Shown here: piece after piece, positions 1 through 5,942 of the stretch
Layout of the letters: each line of letters opens with the position of its first letter
Numbering within the stretch: the stretch's first letter is position 1
Assembly (NCBI GenBank): GCA_002392645.1
Contig: DGHL01000029.1
Span: 1-13,465, forward strand
Direction of reading: 5' to 3'
From: Prevotellaceae bacterium UBA3849
Lineage (GTDB): Bacteria; Bacteroidota; Bacteroidia; Bacteroidales; Bacteroidaceae
Length of the DNA: 13,465 nt
Position numbers and translations under genes: made by a program
Notes under the pieces: generated by a model
Database searches by the model: none
Told to the model about the DNA's origin: nothing
What the model saw: only the letters and a program-made list of their open reading frames with translations

Positions 1-21
1 GGAATTTTTAGAACCCACCTT
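1..21 (+). repeat. TAGAACCCACCT repeat, copy 1
   Basis: This 21-base stretch matches 13300-13320 at all but one base. The 12-base core TAGAACCCACCT occurs in inverted orientation at 13126-13137. The core therefore appears three times in the window, each time outside or at the edge of a gene. It looks like one end of a dispersed element whose remainder lies outside the window. Confidence 0.6.
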
Positions 22-78
22 TACACAATGATAGTTTGATGGACGTATTAGTTTGCAAAATGTCAAAACAGGAAGCGT

Positions 79-120
79 CGTCAGAAAATTCAAAATAGAG
101 TTTCTGACGGCATTTTTTTA
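79..120 (+). terminator. Rho-independent terminator
   Basis: CGTCAGAAA (79-87) pairs perfectly with TTTCTGACG (101-109) across a 13-base loop, followed by GCA and seven T (113-119). The T-run lies on the plus strand only, so it should end a transcript that enters from left of the window. Confidence 0.7.
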
Positions 121-146
121 GGTATGTTTAGGGGCGGAACCCTCAC

Positions 147-300
147 TTACGATGTCAAAGCATACCTTTTACGATGTAATATGATAGCTTTTACAATCTA
201 AAAGCTATGCTTTTATAACGTAAAACGATAGCTTTCATAACGTAATATGATAGCTTTTACGACCTAAAACGTATGCTTTTACAATTTAAGAAAAATCCCG
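147..300. repeat. 22-bp tandem repeat array, six units plus a decayed seventh
   Basis: Units start at 147, 169, 191, 213, 235 and 257, each exactly 22 bases. They open with a TTACGATGTAA- or TTATAACGTAA-like half and close with GATAGCTT, CTATGCTT or GTATGCTT. A seventh unit at 279 starts with TTACAATTTAA and then diverges. Units alternate between GATAGCTTTT and AAAAGCTATG, so neighbours can also pair (AAAAGC TAT GCTTTT at 200-214). There are no spacers between units, so this is not CRISPR. The period is two helical turns and not a multiple of three, which argues for a non-coding role or none. Confidence 0.85.
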
Positions 301-440
301 TTGCTGATTATCAGTAAGTTACAAACAGTGAAATTTTGCCCGAATTTCAAAATAATTTCCCGTCGCTGGATTTTATCGCAAGGAAATCAAGGTTACAAAA
401 ATCAAAGTGTAAGGAAAATGATCAAAATAATGACACTTGT

Positions 441-448
441 TATTTTTG
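441..448 (+). promoter_or_regulatory. Possible -7 promoter box TATTTTTG
   Basis: TATTTTTG fits the Bacteroidota -7 consensus TAnnTTTG. No TTTG-type -33 element is visible 19-21 bases upstream, so the match may be chance in AT-rich DNA. If real, transcription would start near 455 and run toward the hairpin (531-580) and terminator (667-703). Confidence 0.25.
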
Positions 449-530
449 ATATTCATTAAGTATGCACACCTACTTAAAACTCTTTTCTCTTTTCTCTTTT
501 TCATCTTTCCGCTCGGCACGCAGTGACGCT

Positions 531-580
531 TTCTTGCGCTCCATAGGTGCTCAGGCACTTCGTGGAGGTCCTGCAAAGAA
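531..580. repeat. Long imperfect hairpin
   Basis: CTCCAT+AGGTGC (539-550) pairs with GCACTT+GTGGAG (555-560, 562-567), with one bulged C, two G-T wobbles and a TCAG loop. An outer stem TTCTTGC (531-537) pairs with GCAAAGAA (573-580), with one bulged A. The direct repeat TTTCATCTTTC flanks the region (499-509 and 582-592). The palindromic form and short flanking repeats suggest a dispersed element or a structured RNA; neither can be decided from one copy. Confidence 0.5.
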
Positions 581-666
581 CTTTCATCTTTCAACCTACC
601 ACAGATGGTACAGATTAAATAGATTTTTAACTTCAGTAATGAATGTAAAACCGGATTTACACTTTT

Positions 667-703
667 TGGGAAAGGGCATCAGTTCTTTCCCATTTTTTTT
701 TTT
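667..703 (+). terminator. Rho-independent terminator without an obvious gene
   Basis: TGGGAAAG (667-674) pairs with CTTTCCCA (685-692) across a 10-base loop and is followed by eleven T. It is directional (plus), whereas the adjacent nuclease gene runs the other way and ends at 763. The strong T-run makes the terminator call safe; what it terminates is unknown. Confidence 0.75.
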
Positions 704-762
704 CTCACGCGTGTACACGAGAGAATTCAAGTTTTATCGGACAGCAATAATTTTGAGCCAAT

Positions 763-1461
763 TTAAACTCCCAATATATTTTTGACAATTTGAATATCAC
801 GCTGATATTCTCTCACTATTCGCTTCCTACTGTCATACTCGAAATCAGAATATGAGATGTTTATGAGGCGGATGCCATGCTTGGGAAGGATTTCCTTGCG
901 GCGCTCATCATAAATTTTGCGTTGTTCGCCTCGGCCTACACCGCTTACGGTCAATCGGCGGTCAAAGAAAGGAACAGATTCGCTATGCTGACGCTCGCAA
1001 TATTCTATTACAAGATTCACTTCCGCATAATAGGCATCAACGGGAAGTCTCTTTCCTGAATCACCAAGCAAGAAAGGAAAACGATGCTGACGTGATGCTT
1101 TCCGACCAAGAACTTCATCGCACAAATCTATCACGTATGTCTCGTCCCTGACATCCTTGCCACTAACAGAAAATTCTTGTATATGATCTATACAAATAGT
1201 TTCATTTGCATGCATCTGAAATTGATTGAATAGTTCATTAAATGCGCTGCTTGCAGCACTATTCAATTTCTTTCCTAAGGCAAGTTCGTATTCATGTTTT
1301 AATGTGTCCTTACCTTTTGACATGCATTCAAGGCTGTTTCCATACTTTTCTGTAAAAAAGTGGATAACCTTGTTCAATTCATTATAACGCACTCTACTTT
1401 TCAGATTGCGGCTGTCATACTCCCTGATTACATACTTTTCTAAAGATTTCAGATCTATCAT
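763..1461 (-). CDS. Putative Vsr/DUF559-like PD-(D/E)XK nuclease
   Basis: 232 residues, function not firmly known. The C-terminal half has the layout of small Vsr/DUF559-type nucleases. There is an acidic residue at D142 (LPVDAYY), then a hydrophobic strand ending IEYCERQH (E153, E156, H159) in place of the usual E-x-D/K-G-x-x-H. A later YDERRKEILPKHGI block (184-197) matches the R...L...G-I segment that precedes the last strand and helix in that fold. A distinctive FFDRR-x5-GVGRGEQR segment lies between them. Residues 1-125 are charged, mostly helical and unrecognised, and could bind DNA or a partner. No signal peptide or membrane segment. The start (ATG, A-rich leader) lies 8 bases after the end of a broken small gene. 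It could be a defence or repair remnant; catalytic activity is inference. Confidence 0.6.
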   Translation of the reverse strand: MIDLKSLEKYVIREYDSRNLKSRVRYNELNKVIHFFTEKYGNSLECMSKGKDTLKHEYELALGKKLNSAASSAFNELFNQFQMHANETICIDHIQEFSVSGKDVRDETYVIDLCDEVLGRKASRQHRFPFLLGDSGKRLPVDAYYAEVNLVIEYCERQHSESVPFFDRRLTVSGVGRGEQRKIYDERRKEILPKHGIRLINISYSDFEYDSRKRIVREYQRDIQIVKNILGV

Positions 1462-1469
1462 TTCTTGTT

Positions 1470-1642
1470 TTATTTGTTGTTTTCCTGCTGACGAATTCTT
1501 TCAGCTTCCTTTGCCATTTCTTCTTCCGACATAATTTGCACTTCACTTAAACTTCTTTTAGGATGTCCCCTTGGCGTTCTTGCGCTTTCTTGTCTTCCAT
1601 CTGCTTATAATAGTTTTTCAAGACTTCTTCACGCTTTTCTTT
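1470..1642 (-). pseudogene. Decayed small gene (frameshifted, start lost)
   Basis: Reading the minus strand, one frame opens after a stop at 1643-1645 and encodes EEVLKNYYKQMEDKKAQER before a stop at 1547-1549. The next frame carries on with RTPRGHPKRSLSEVQ, then MSEEEMAKEAERIRQQENNK, and stops at 1470-1472, eight bases before the nuclease start. Joined, the two halves make one charged, helical protein of about 55 residues, and no ATG opens the first half. The simplest reading is a 5'-truncated gene with one frameshift around 1585-1600. A standalone peptide starting at MSEEEMAKE cannot be excluded. Function unknown; the tight spacing suggests it was co-transcribed with the nuclease. Confidence 0.45.
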
Positions 1643-1662
1643 TTATTTTACAATGCGACTCT

Positions 1663-2079
1663 TTAGCCCAACAATCCCTCAATGGCAAGTCGGTAGCTGT
1701 CAAGTCCGAAACCGCATATAACGCCTTTGCAGGCAGGAGACAGATATGAATGGTGACGGAACTCCTCACGCTGGTGTACGTTACTGATGTGCACCTCTAT
1801 GACGGGACACTTCAGTGAGCGTATGCAGTCGTGCAACGCCACTGAGGTATGTGTGTATGCACCGGCATTCAGCACCACGCCGTCGTAGGTGAAGCCTACC
1901 TCCTGCAGTTTGTTTATCATCTCACCCTCGATGTTGCTCTGGTAATACTCCAGTTCAACCTGTGGGTAGCGCTCCTTCAGTTTCGGCAGGTAGCTCTCAA
2001 ACGAGCTGTCGCCGTAGATTCCTGGTTCCCTTACCCCAAGGAGGTTGAGGTTAGGACCGTTCATGATAAGTATTTTCAT
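1663..2079 (-). CDS. aroQ: 3-dehydroquinate dehydratase, type II
   Basis: Cytoplasmic shikimate-pathway enzyme that converts 3-dehydroquinate to 3-dehydroshikimate. At 138 residues it is about the normal length for this dodecameric flavodoxin-like family. The family motifs are all present: NGPNLNLLG (7-15), the catalytic lid R17 and Y22 (VREPGIYG), N71 in LNAGAYTHTS, H83 (ALHDC), and the EVHISNVHQREEFRHHSY block holding E95, H102 and R108. The start is set by the conserved N-terminus MKILIMNGPN. It lies downstream of sir2 on the same strand. Its leader is one arm of a 34-bp inverted repeat, which puts a GGAGG 10 bases upstream of the ATG, although ribosomes of this phylum rarely rely on such sites. 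Confidence 0.97.
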   Translation of the reverse strand: MKILIMNGPNLNLLGVREPGIYGDSSFESYLPKLKERYPQVELEYYQSNIEGEMINKLQEVGFTYDGVVLNAGAYTHTSVALHDCIRSLKCPVIEVHISNVHQREEFRHHSYLSPACKGVICGFGLDSYRLAIEGLLG

Positions 2080-2085
2080 AATTGA

Positions 2086-2119
2086 AACCCCTCCCCTTAA
2101 TCCCCTCCCGAGGGAGGGG
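2086..2119. repeat. 34-bp inverted repeat, arm next to aroQ
   Basis: This arm is the exact reverse complement of 2236-2269. It contains its own 8-bp hairpin (CCCCTCCC against GGGAGGGG). GC-rich sequence of this CCCTCC/GGGAGG type is far from the AT-rich intergenic style around it. The arm ends 6 bases from the aroQ start codon. Confidence 0.9.
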
Positions 2120-2235
2120 GGAGAATATGGGACGATTGTTTATAATTGTTTTTATCTGTATCTATTATCTGTATAAACTAATTGTAAATCTGTATATGCG
2201 ATTTGTAAAGATACACCTCTAACCACATATATCCT

Positions 2236-2269
2236 CCCCTCCCTCGGGAGGGGATTAAGGGGAGGGGTT
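2236..2269. repeat. 34-bp inverted repeat, arm overlapping the sir2 stop codon
   Basis: Perfect inverted copy of 2086-2119. The last two bases of the sir2 TAA stop (2268-2270) lie within it. Together the arms enclose a 116-base AT-rich segment. In a sir2-aroQ read-through transcript they could form a 34-bp stem or two separate hairpins, either of which could attenuate transcription. Confidence 0.9.
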
Positions 2270-2972
2270 ATATCTTCTCCATCACCTTCCTCACTCCCTC
2301 GCTGGCGCCGCACTGCAGATGAGTTACGTTTGCCTTTGCAGCCACGGGCTTCGGGTCAATGAGGTATATGGGAATGCCGGGCTTCACATACTGTACGAGT
2401 CCGGCGGCGGGATATACGTTTAGCGACGTGCCTATGATGATAAAGATATCGGCTTGCTGTGCCACCTGTGCGGCATCGTACATGTTAGGTACGTTTTCAC
2501 CGAAGAAGACGATGTACGGGCGCAGCAACGAACCATCGCCGGCCTTCTCGCCGTGAGGCACCTCGAGACCTGTCTCGCCGAACCCTTCATGCGGCAGGGA
2601 GATGTGATAGCGAGGATTGTCAACGTCGCGGCTGCTGCACATCTTCATCATCTCACCGTGCAGGTGGATGACCTTTGTGGAGCCGGCAGCCTCATGCAGT
2701 GCATCCACATTCTGCGTCACGATGGTTACGTCATAATCCTTCTCCATCTCAGCCAGCAGCTTGTGGCCCTCGCATGGCTGCACATCCTTGTATTTCACGC
2801 GTAGCATGTTATAGAAATCATTGACGTAATTAGGATCAGCCTCCCAACCCTCATGGGTGGCAACGCGCTCCACGGGATAGTTGTCCCACAAGCCTCCTGC
2901 ATCACGGAAAGTACTCAGTCCGCTTTCTACCGACATGCCAGCGCCGGTAAGTACCACTAACTTCTTCTTCAT
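2268..2972 (-). CDS. Sir2-family NAD-dependent protein deacylase
   Basis: Removes acyl groups from lysines with NAD+ consumption; cytoplasmic. The 234 residues span a whole CobB/SIRT5-like (class III) sirtuin core. Visible motifs are GAGMSVESG (10-18) with FRD (22-24), TQNVD (86-90), the catalytic H105 in HLHGE, FFGE (156-159), GTSLNVYPA (181-189) and LIDPKP (204-209). The small domain lacks the Cys-x2-Cys pairs that bind zinc in most sirtuins: it has a single C112, while C67 and C221 lie elsewhere. The class III Y-x-x-R pair is only partly kept (Y54, L57, R58), so acyl preference is uncertain. The start codon is followed at once by the Rossmann strand KKKLVVLTGAG. A TAACTTTG box lies about 90 bases upstream. 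Confidence 0.93.
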   Translation of the reverse strand: MKKKLVVLTGAGMSVESGLSTFRDAGGLWDNYPVERVATHEGWEADPNYVNDFYNMLRVKYKDVQPCEGHKLLAEMEKDYDVTIVTQNVDALHEAAGSTKVIHLHGEMMKMCSSRDVDNPRYHISLPHEGFGETGLEVPHGEKAGDGSLLRPYIVFFGENVPNMYDAAQVAQQADIFIIIGTSLNVYPAAGLVQYVKPGIPIYLIDPKPVAAKANVTHLQCGASEGVRKVMEKI

Positions 2973-3060
2973 ATCACAACGGTTATTAGCGCCGAGCCCA
3001 CACCTCGACAGTTACGATAGTGGAGGACGACCTTTGTTTGTGTGTTTATATTCTAAGATG

Positions 3061-3068
3061 CAAAGTTA
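3061..3068 (-). promoter_or_regulatory. Probable -7 promoter box TAACTTTG for sir2
   Basis: On the minus strand TAACTTTG fits TAnnTTTG exactly and is followed by CATC, giving a start near 3055 and a leader of about 80 bases before the sir2 ATG. A clear TTTG at -33 is missing. The position in a divergent 254-base gap, facing sir2, supports the call. Confidence 0.5.
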
Positions 3069-3175
3069 GTTATTTTTCTTGATTTATATTATCTGCCAGT
3101 TGTCTTTTTATAGAATTAACTGCAGCCTTAACATAATTTAGCACCATGGCAGGGTGTTAAATGCAAACTTTTGAT

Positions 3176-3183
3176 TAATTTTG
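3176..3183 (+). promoter_or_regulatory. Probable -7 promoter box TAATTTTG for the FKBP group
   Basis: TAATTTTG is an exact TAnnTTTG match on the plus strand. Transcription would start near 3190, leaving an A-rich leader of about 37 bases before the first FKBP gene. The -33 region (around 3152-3156, GGGTGTTAA) is a weak match. Confidence 0.55.
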
Positions 3184-3226
3184 TACGATTATCTTTTAAA
3201 CGCAAATAAAAAAACAATTTAGAAAT

Positions 3227-3829
3227 ATGGATAAGACGAGTTATGCCCTCGGCATGGGCATAGGCAGCCAGTTGTTGGGCATGGGCGCAGACAAACTGAA
3301 CATTGACGATTTCGCACAGGCTATCAAGGACTGCGTTGCAGGTAAGACACAGCTGACACAGTCAGAGGCACAGAAGATTGCACAGGAGTTCTTTGCAGAA
3401 CAGGAGAAGCAGCAGCGTGCCAAGGCTGCGGAGATAGGAAAGCAGAAGAAGGCAGAGGGCGAGAACTTCCTCGCAGAGAATGCGAAGAAGGAAGGCGTGG
3501 TTACTACAGCCTCAGGATTACAGTATAAGGTCATAACAGAAGGTACGGGTAAGTCGCCAAAGGCTACTGACAGCGTAAAGTGTCACTATGAGGGATTCCT
3601 TATCGACGGTACTGTCTTTGACTCAAGCGTACAACGTGGCGAGCCTGCTACATTCCCACTCGGTGGAGTCATTGCTGGCTGGACTGAAGGTCTGCAGCTT
3701 ATGAAGGAAGGTGGCAAGACACGCTTCTTCATACCTTACAACCTTGCATACGGTGAGGCAGGCGCAGCAGGTGCCATTCCTCCATACGCAGCACTCATCT
3801 TCGACGTAGAGCTGATAGAGGTGAAGTAA
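3227..3829 (+). CDS. FKBP-type peptidyl-prolyl isomerase, cytoplasmic form
   Basis: Catalyses cis-trans isomerisation at proline bonds and acts as a folding helper. The 200 residues comprise a short helical FkpA/Mip-like dimerisation region (5-85) and an FKBP domain (about 98-200). Expected pocket residues are present: Y121 (HYEG), F131-D132 (VFDSS), F143, V148-I149, W152, Y175 (AYGE), Y187 and F192. There is no signal peptide; the protein starts directly at the DKTSYALGM motif that follows the export signal in the two downstream paralogues, so it should stay in the cytoplasm. First gene of the trio, with 47 bases to the next. Its DNA shares a 27-base and a 20-base exact block with the third gene. 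Confidence 0.95.
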   Translation: MDKTSYALGMGIGSQLLGMGADKLNIDDFAQAIKDCVAGKTQLTQSEAQKIAQEFFAEQEKQQRAKAAEIGKQKKAEGENFLAENAKKEGVVTTASGLQYKVITEGTGKSPKATDSVKCHYEGFLIDGTVFDSSVQRGEPATFPLGGVIAGWTEGLQLMKEGGKTRFFIPYNLAYGEAGAAGAIPPYAALIFDVELIEVK

Positions 3830-3876
3830 ACGAAGACAAAAACGAAAAACTAACAATAAAAACAATTTAGAAAAAA

Positions 3877-4752
3877 ATGAAGAAATTCACATTCGCTGCA
3901 TGCATCGCTATTGCTGCAGCCGCTTTCACATCATGTGGTAACGGCACTCCAAATGCTAATCTGAAGAACGACATCGACACTCTCAGCTATGCCATGGGTA
4001 TGGCACAGTCAGATGGTCTGAAAGAGTATCTCGTAGAGCGTCAGGGTATCGACACAGCTTACATTGACGAGTTTATCAAAGGTCTTAACGAAGGCGCTAC
4101 TGCCGGTGACGACAAGAAGAAGGCTGCTTACTATGCAGGTATTCAGATCGGTCAGCAGATAGGTGGACAGATGGTACAGGGTATCAACTACGAACTCTTT
4201 GGTGCAGACTCTACTCAGACAATCTCTCTGAAGAACCTCCTCGCTGGTTTCGTTGCCGGTACTACAGGCAAGAAGCAGCTTATGACCATAGAGAAGGCTC
4301 GTATGACCGTAGAGCAGAAGATGCATGAGGTTAAGAGCAAGAACATGGAGAAGCAGTATGGCGAATACAAGAAGAAGAATGAGGCTTTCCTCGCTGCCAA
4401 TAAGAAGAAGCCAGGTGTCGTAACACTTCCAAGCGGTGTGCAGTACAAGGTGCTGAAGGCTGGTAACGGTGCTGTGCCTGTAGATACCTCAAACGTAATG
4501 ATTCACTATGAGGGTAAGACTATCGATGGTAAGGTGTTCGACTCAAGCTACAAGCGTGGCGAAGAGCCTGTGACAATGAACTGCAAGCAGGTCATCAAGG
4601 GTTGGGCTGAGGCTCTCACACACATGCCTGTAGGTTCTAAGTGGGAAGTGTATATTCCACAGGAGCTCGCTTACGGTGAGCGTGCAATGGGACAGGATAT
4701 CAAGCCTTTCTCTACACTTATCTTCACAATCGAGTTGATTGCAGTAAAGTAA
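3877..4752 (+). CDS. FKBP-type peptidyl-prolyl isomerase, lipoprotein
   Basis: A 291-residue folding factor of the FkpA/Mip layout, anchored by lipid. The N-terminus MKKFTFAACIAIAAAAFTSC carries a lipobox (FTSC, acylated C20), so the mature protein should sit on a periplasmic or surface membrane face. Residues 32-175 form the long helical dimerisation region (DTLSYAMGMAQ, then charged helices around 138-172). The FKBP domain covers about 188-290, with Y211, F221-D222, V239-I240, W243, Y266 and F283 in place. The F46-equivalent is M234 and the loop tyrosine is F278, so pocket shape and activity may differ. The leader shares AAAACAATTTAGAAA with the first gene. Confidence 0.95.
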   Translation: MKKFTFAACIAIAAAAFTSCGNGTPNANLKNDIDTLSYAMGMAQSDGLKEYLVERQGIDTAYIDEFIKGLNEGATAGDDKKKAAYYAGIQIGQQIGGQMVQGINYELFGADSTQTISLKNLLAGFVAGTTGKKQLMTIEKARMTVEQKMHEVKSKNMEKQYGEYKKKNEAFLAANKKKPGVVTLPSGVQYKVLKAGNGAVPVDTSNVMIHYEGKTIDGKVFDSSYKRGEEPVTMNCKQVIKGWAEALTHMPVGSKWEVYIPQELAYGERAMGQDIKPFSTLIFTIELIAVK

Positions 4753-4768
4753 TAGTGGGGCGTTAAAA

Positions 4769-4946
4769 CTCGCTTTGTTACTTTTTTCTGGTTTATATAG
4801 AAGGCATGGTGCCAGTTGGCGAGAGAGCATAGTGGGCTATGTAATCGAGAAAACTGGCAACATGTACTGATAGAAATCAGAAAAGTGACAAAACGTCAAA
4901 AAGCTTGTATAACTAATTAATTCGGTGGGAACCAATATACTCCACC
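4769..4946 (+). repeat. Composite palindromic element, copy 1 (upstream of third FKBP)
   Basis: An outer imperfect stem pairs 4771-4800 with 4868-4895. Inside, CATGGTGCCAGTT (4805-4817) pairs with AACTGGCAACATG (4852-4864), and the tip carries CATAG-TGGG-CTATG (4828-4841). GACAAAACGTCAA follows (4887-4899), then 24 bases, then a GGTGG-N13-CCACC hairpin (4924-4946) that ends 13 bases before the start codon of the third FKBP. Positions 4810-4946 align without gaps to 13127-13263 (minus). It may be a REP/MITE-like repeat, a structured leader, or both. Confidence 0.8.
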
Positions 4947-4959
4947 TGATAATAAAGAA

Positions 4960-5919
4960 ATGAGAAAAGTATTTTTCATGGCAGTGCTCGCCGCTGTTAC
5001 ACTAAGTGCCACTGCCGCAAAGAAGAAAAATGCAGAGGTTACAACACCTGCTTCTGCTACCGTAAACATCAAGAGTGGCAGTGACTCTCTGAGCTATGCC
5101 GCTGGTTATGCACAGACTAACGGACTTATTCCTTACCTGCAGGATCAGTTGAAAGTTGATACTGCGTATATGGCAGACTTCATTCAGGGACTGAAGGACG
5201 CAAAGGAGAAGAGTGGTGATCCACGCTTCGCTGCGTACGTTGCAGGTAATCAGATTGCTCAGTTGATAGAGGGACGTATGATTGCAGGTCTTAGCAATGA
5301 ACTGAAAGATACACCAGACGCTCTGAATTCAGAATTATTCTATGCAGGTTTCCTTGCAGCATTGGCAAACGATACTACAAAGTTCACTATGGCTAAGGCT
5401 GAGAAGTTTACTACTGAGCGTATTCAGGCTGATATAGAATATAAGAACAAGAAACTTGAGCAGCAGGGTAAGGACTGGCTCGCTGAGAATGCTAAGAAAG
5501 CAGGTGTGGTTACCACGGCTTCTGGTCTTCAGTACAAGGTGATCACTATGGGTAACGGTGCCCGTCCTACAGCTGACCAGGAGGTTACCGTTAAATATGA
5601 GGGTAAGCTCATTGACGGCACTGTATTCGACTCAAGCTACAAGCGCAATCCACAGACTTCTAAGTTCAAGTGCAACCAGGTTATCAAGGGTTGGACTGAA
5701 GGTCTGCAGCTGATGCCTGTAGGCTCAAAGTTTGAGTTCTATATACCTTACAACCTTGCATACGGTGAGCGTGGACAGGGTAGGATGATTCCACCATACT
5801 CTACTTTGATATTTACCGTTGAGCTCGTTGACATCACTGCTGAAGCTCCAAAGGCATCATCAGAGCCAAAGACAAATTCTACAGTGCTGAAGAAATCAGC
5901 AATAGGTGCAAAGAAATAG
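4960..5919 (+). CDS. FKBP-type peptidyl-prolyl isomerase, Sec-exported
   Basis: A 319-residue periplasmic prolyl isomerase. The N-terminus MRKVFFMAVLAAVTLSATAA is a standard signal peptide with a likely cut after residue 19 or 20 and no lipobox cysteine. Residues 43-180 form the helical dimerisation region (DSLSYAAGYAQ). The FKBP domain (about 189-291) keeps the full pocket: Y213, F223-D224, F236, V241-I242, W245, Y268, Y280 and F285. Residues 292-319 are a low-complexity Ala/Lys/Ser tail absent from both paralogues. It is separated from the second FKBP by the composite palindromic element, so it may have its own regulation. A strong stem-loop follows at 5943. Confidence 0.95.
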   Translation: MRKVFFMAVLAAVTLSATAAKKKNAEVTTPASATVNIKSGSDSLSYAAGYAQTNGLIPYLQDQLKVDTAYMADFIQGLKDAKEKSGDPRFAAYVAGNQIAQLIEGRMIAGLSNELKDTPDALNSELFYAGFLAALANDTTKFTMAKAEKFTTERIQADIEYKNKKLEQQGKDWLAENAKKAGVVTTASGLQYKVITMGNGARPTADQEVTVKYEGKLIDGTVFDSSYKRNPQTSKFKCNQVIKGWTEGLQLMPVGSKFEFYIPYNLAYGERGQGRMIPPYSTLIFTVELVDITAEAPKASSEPKTNSTVLKKSAIGAKK

Positions 5920-5942
5920 ACTGAGAAGGTATAATAAACAAT

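Larger units (their letters stand above)
455..703 (+). ncRNA. Candidate small RNA (speculative)
   Basis: A possible -7 box (441-448), a long hairpin (531-580) and a canonical intrinsic terminator (667-703) follow one another on the plus strand with no gene between them. The only plus frame here (from 462) is not closed before the terminator, which argues against a coding transcript. The boundaries are inferred from the box and the T-run. The alternative is a repeat element next to a stray terminator. Confidence 0.25.
1..762. other. Gene-poor, repeat-rich intergenic region
   Basis: No reading frame here looks like a real protein. The 107-residue plus frame from 462 runs through a terminator and into the 3' end of the nuclease gene. 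The 73-residue minus frame (373-594) reads through a hairpin. The contents are a TAGAACCCACCT motif, a plus-strand terminator, six 22-bp tandem repeats, an imperfect hairpin and a second plus-strand terminator, each listed separately. The stretch 300-440 is AT-rich with only a short palindrome (CTGATTATCAG, 305-315). Confidence 0.7.

Noticed and set aside
20..60. End of a minus-strand gene at the left edge, by analogy with the stop codon next to the motif at 13319
   Set aside because: The frame ending at 20-22 is closed by another stop a few codons upstream.
147..278. CRISPR array
   Set aside because: The units are contiguous, without unique spacers, and drift between copies; no cas gene is near.
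373..594. A 73-residue minus-strand reading frame
   Set aside because: Its coding part coincides with the 531-580 hairpin and its tail is AT-rich without protein character. It has the look of repeat DNA being read by chance, though a widespread small peptide cannot be fully excluded.
462..785. A 107-residue plus-strand reading frame
   Set aside because: It is low-complexity (runs of Phe and Ser), passes through a hairpin and an intrinsic terminator, and overlaps the end of the nuclease gene on the other strand.
2432..2804. Overlapping frames of 63 and 116 residues inside sir2
   Set aside because: They are shadows of the sirtuin gene, whose motifs are complete in its own frame.
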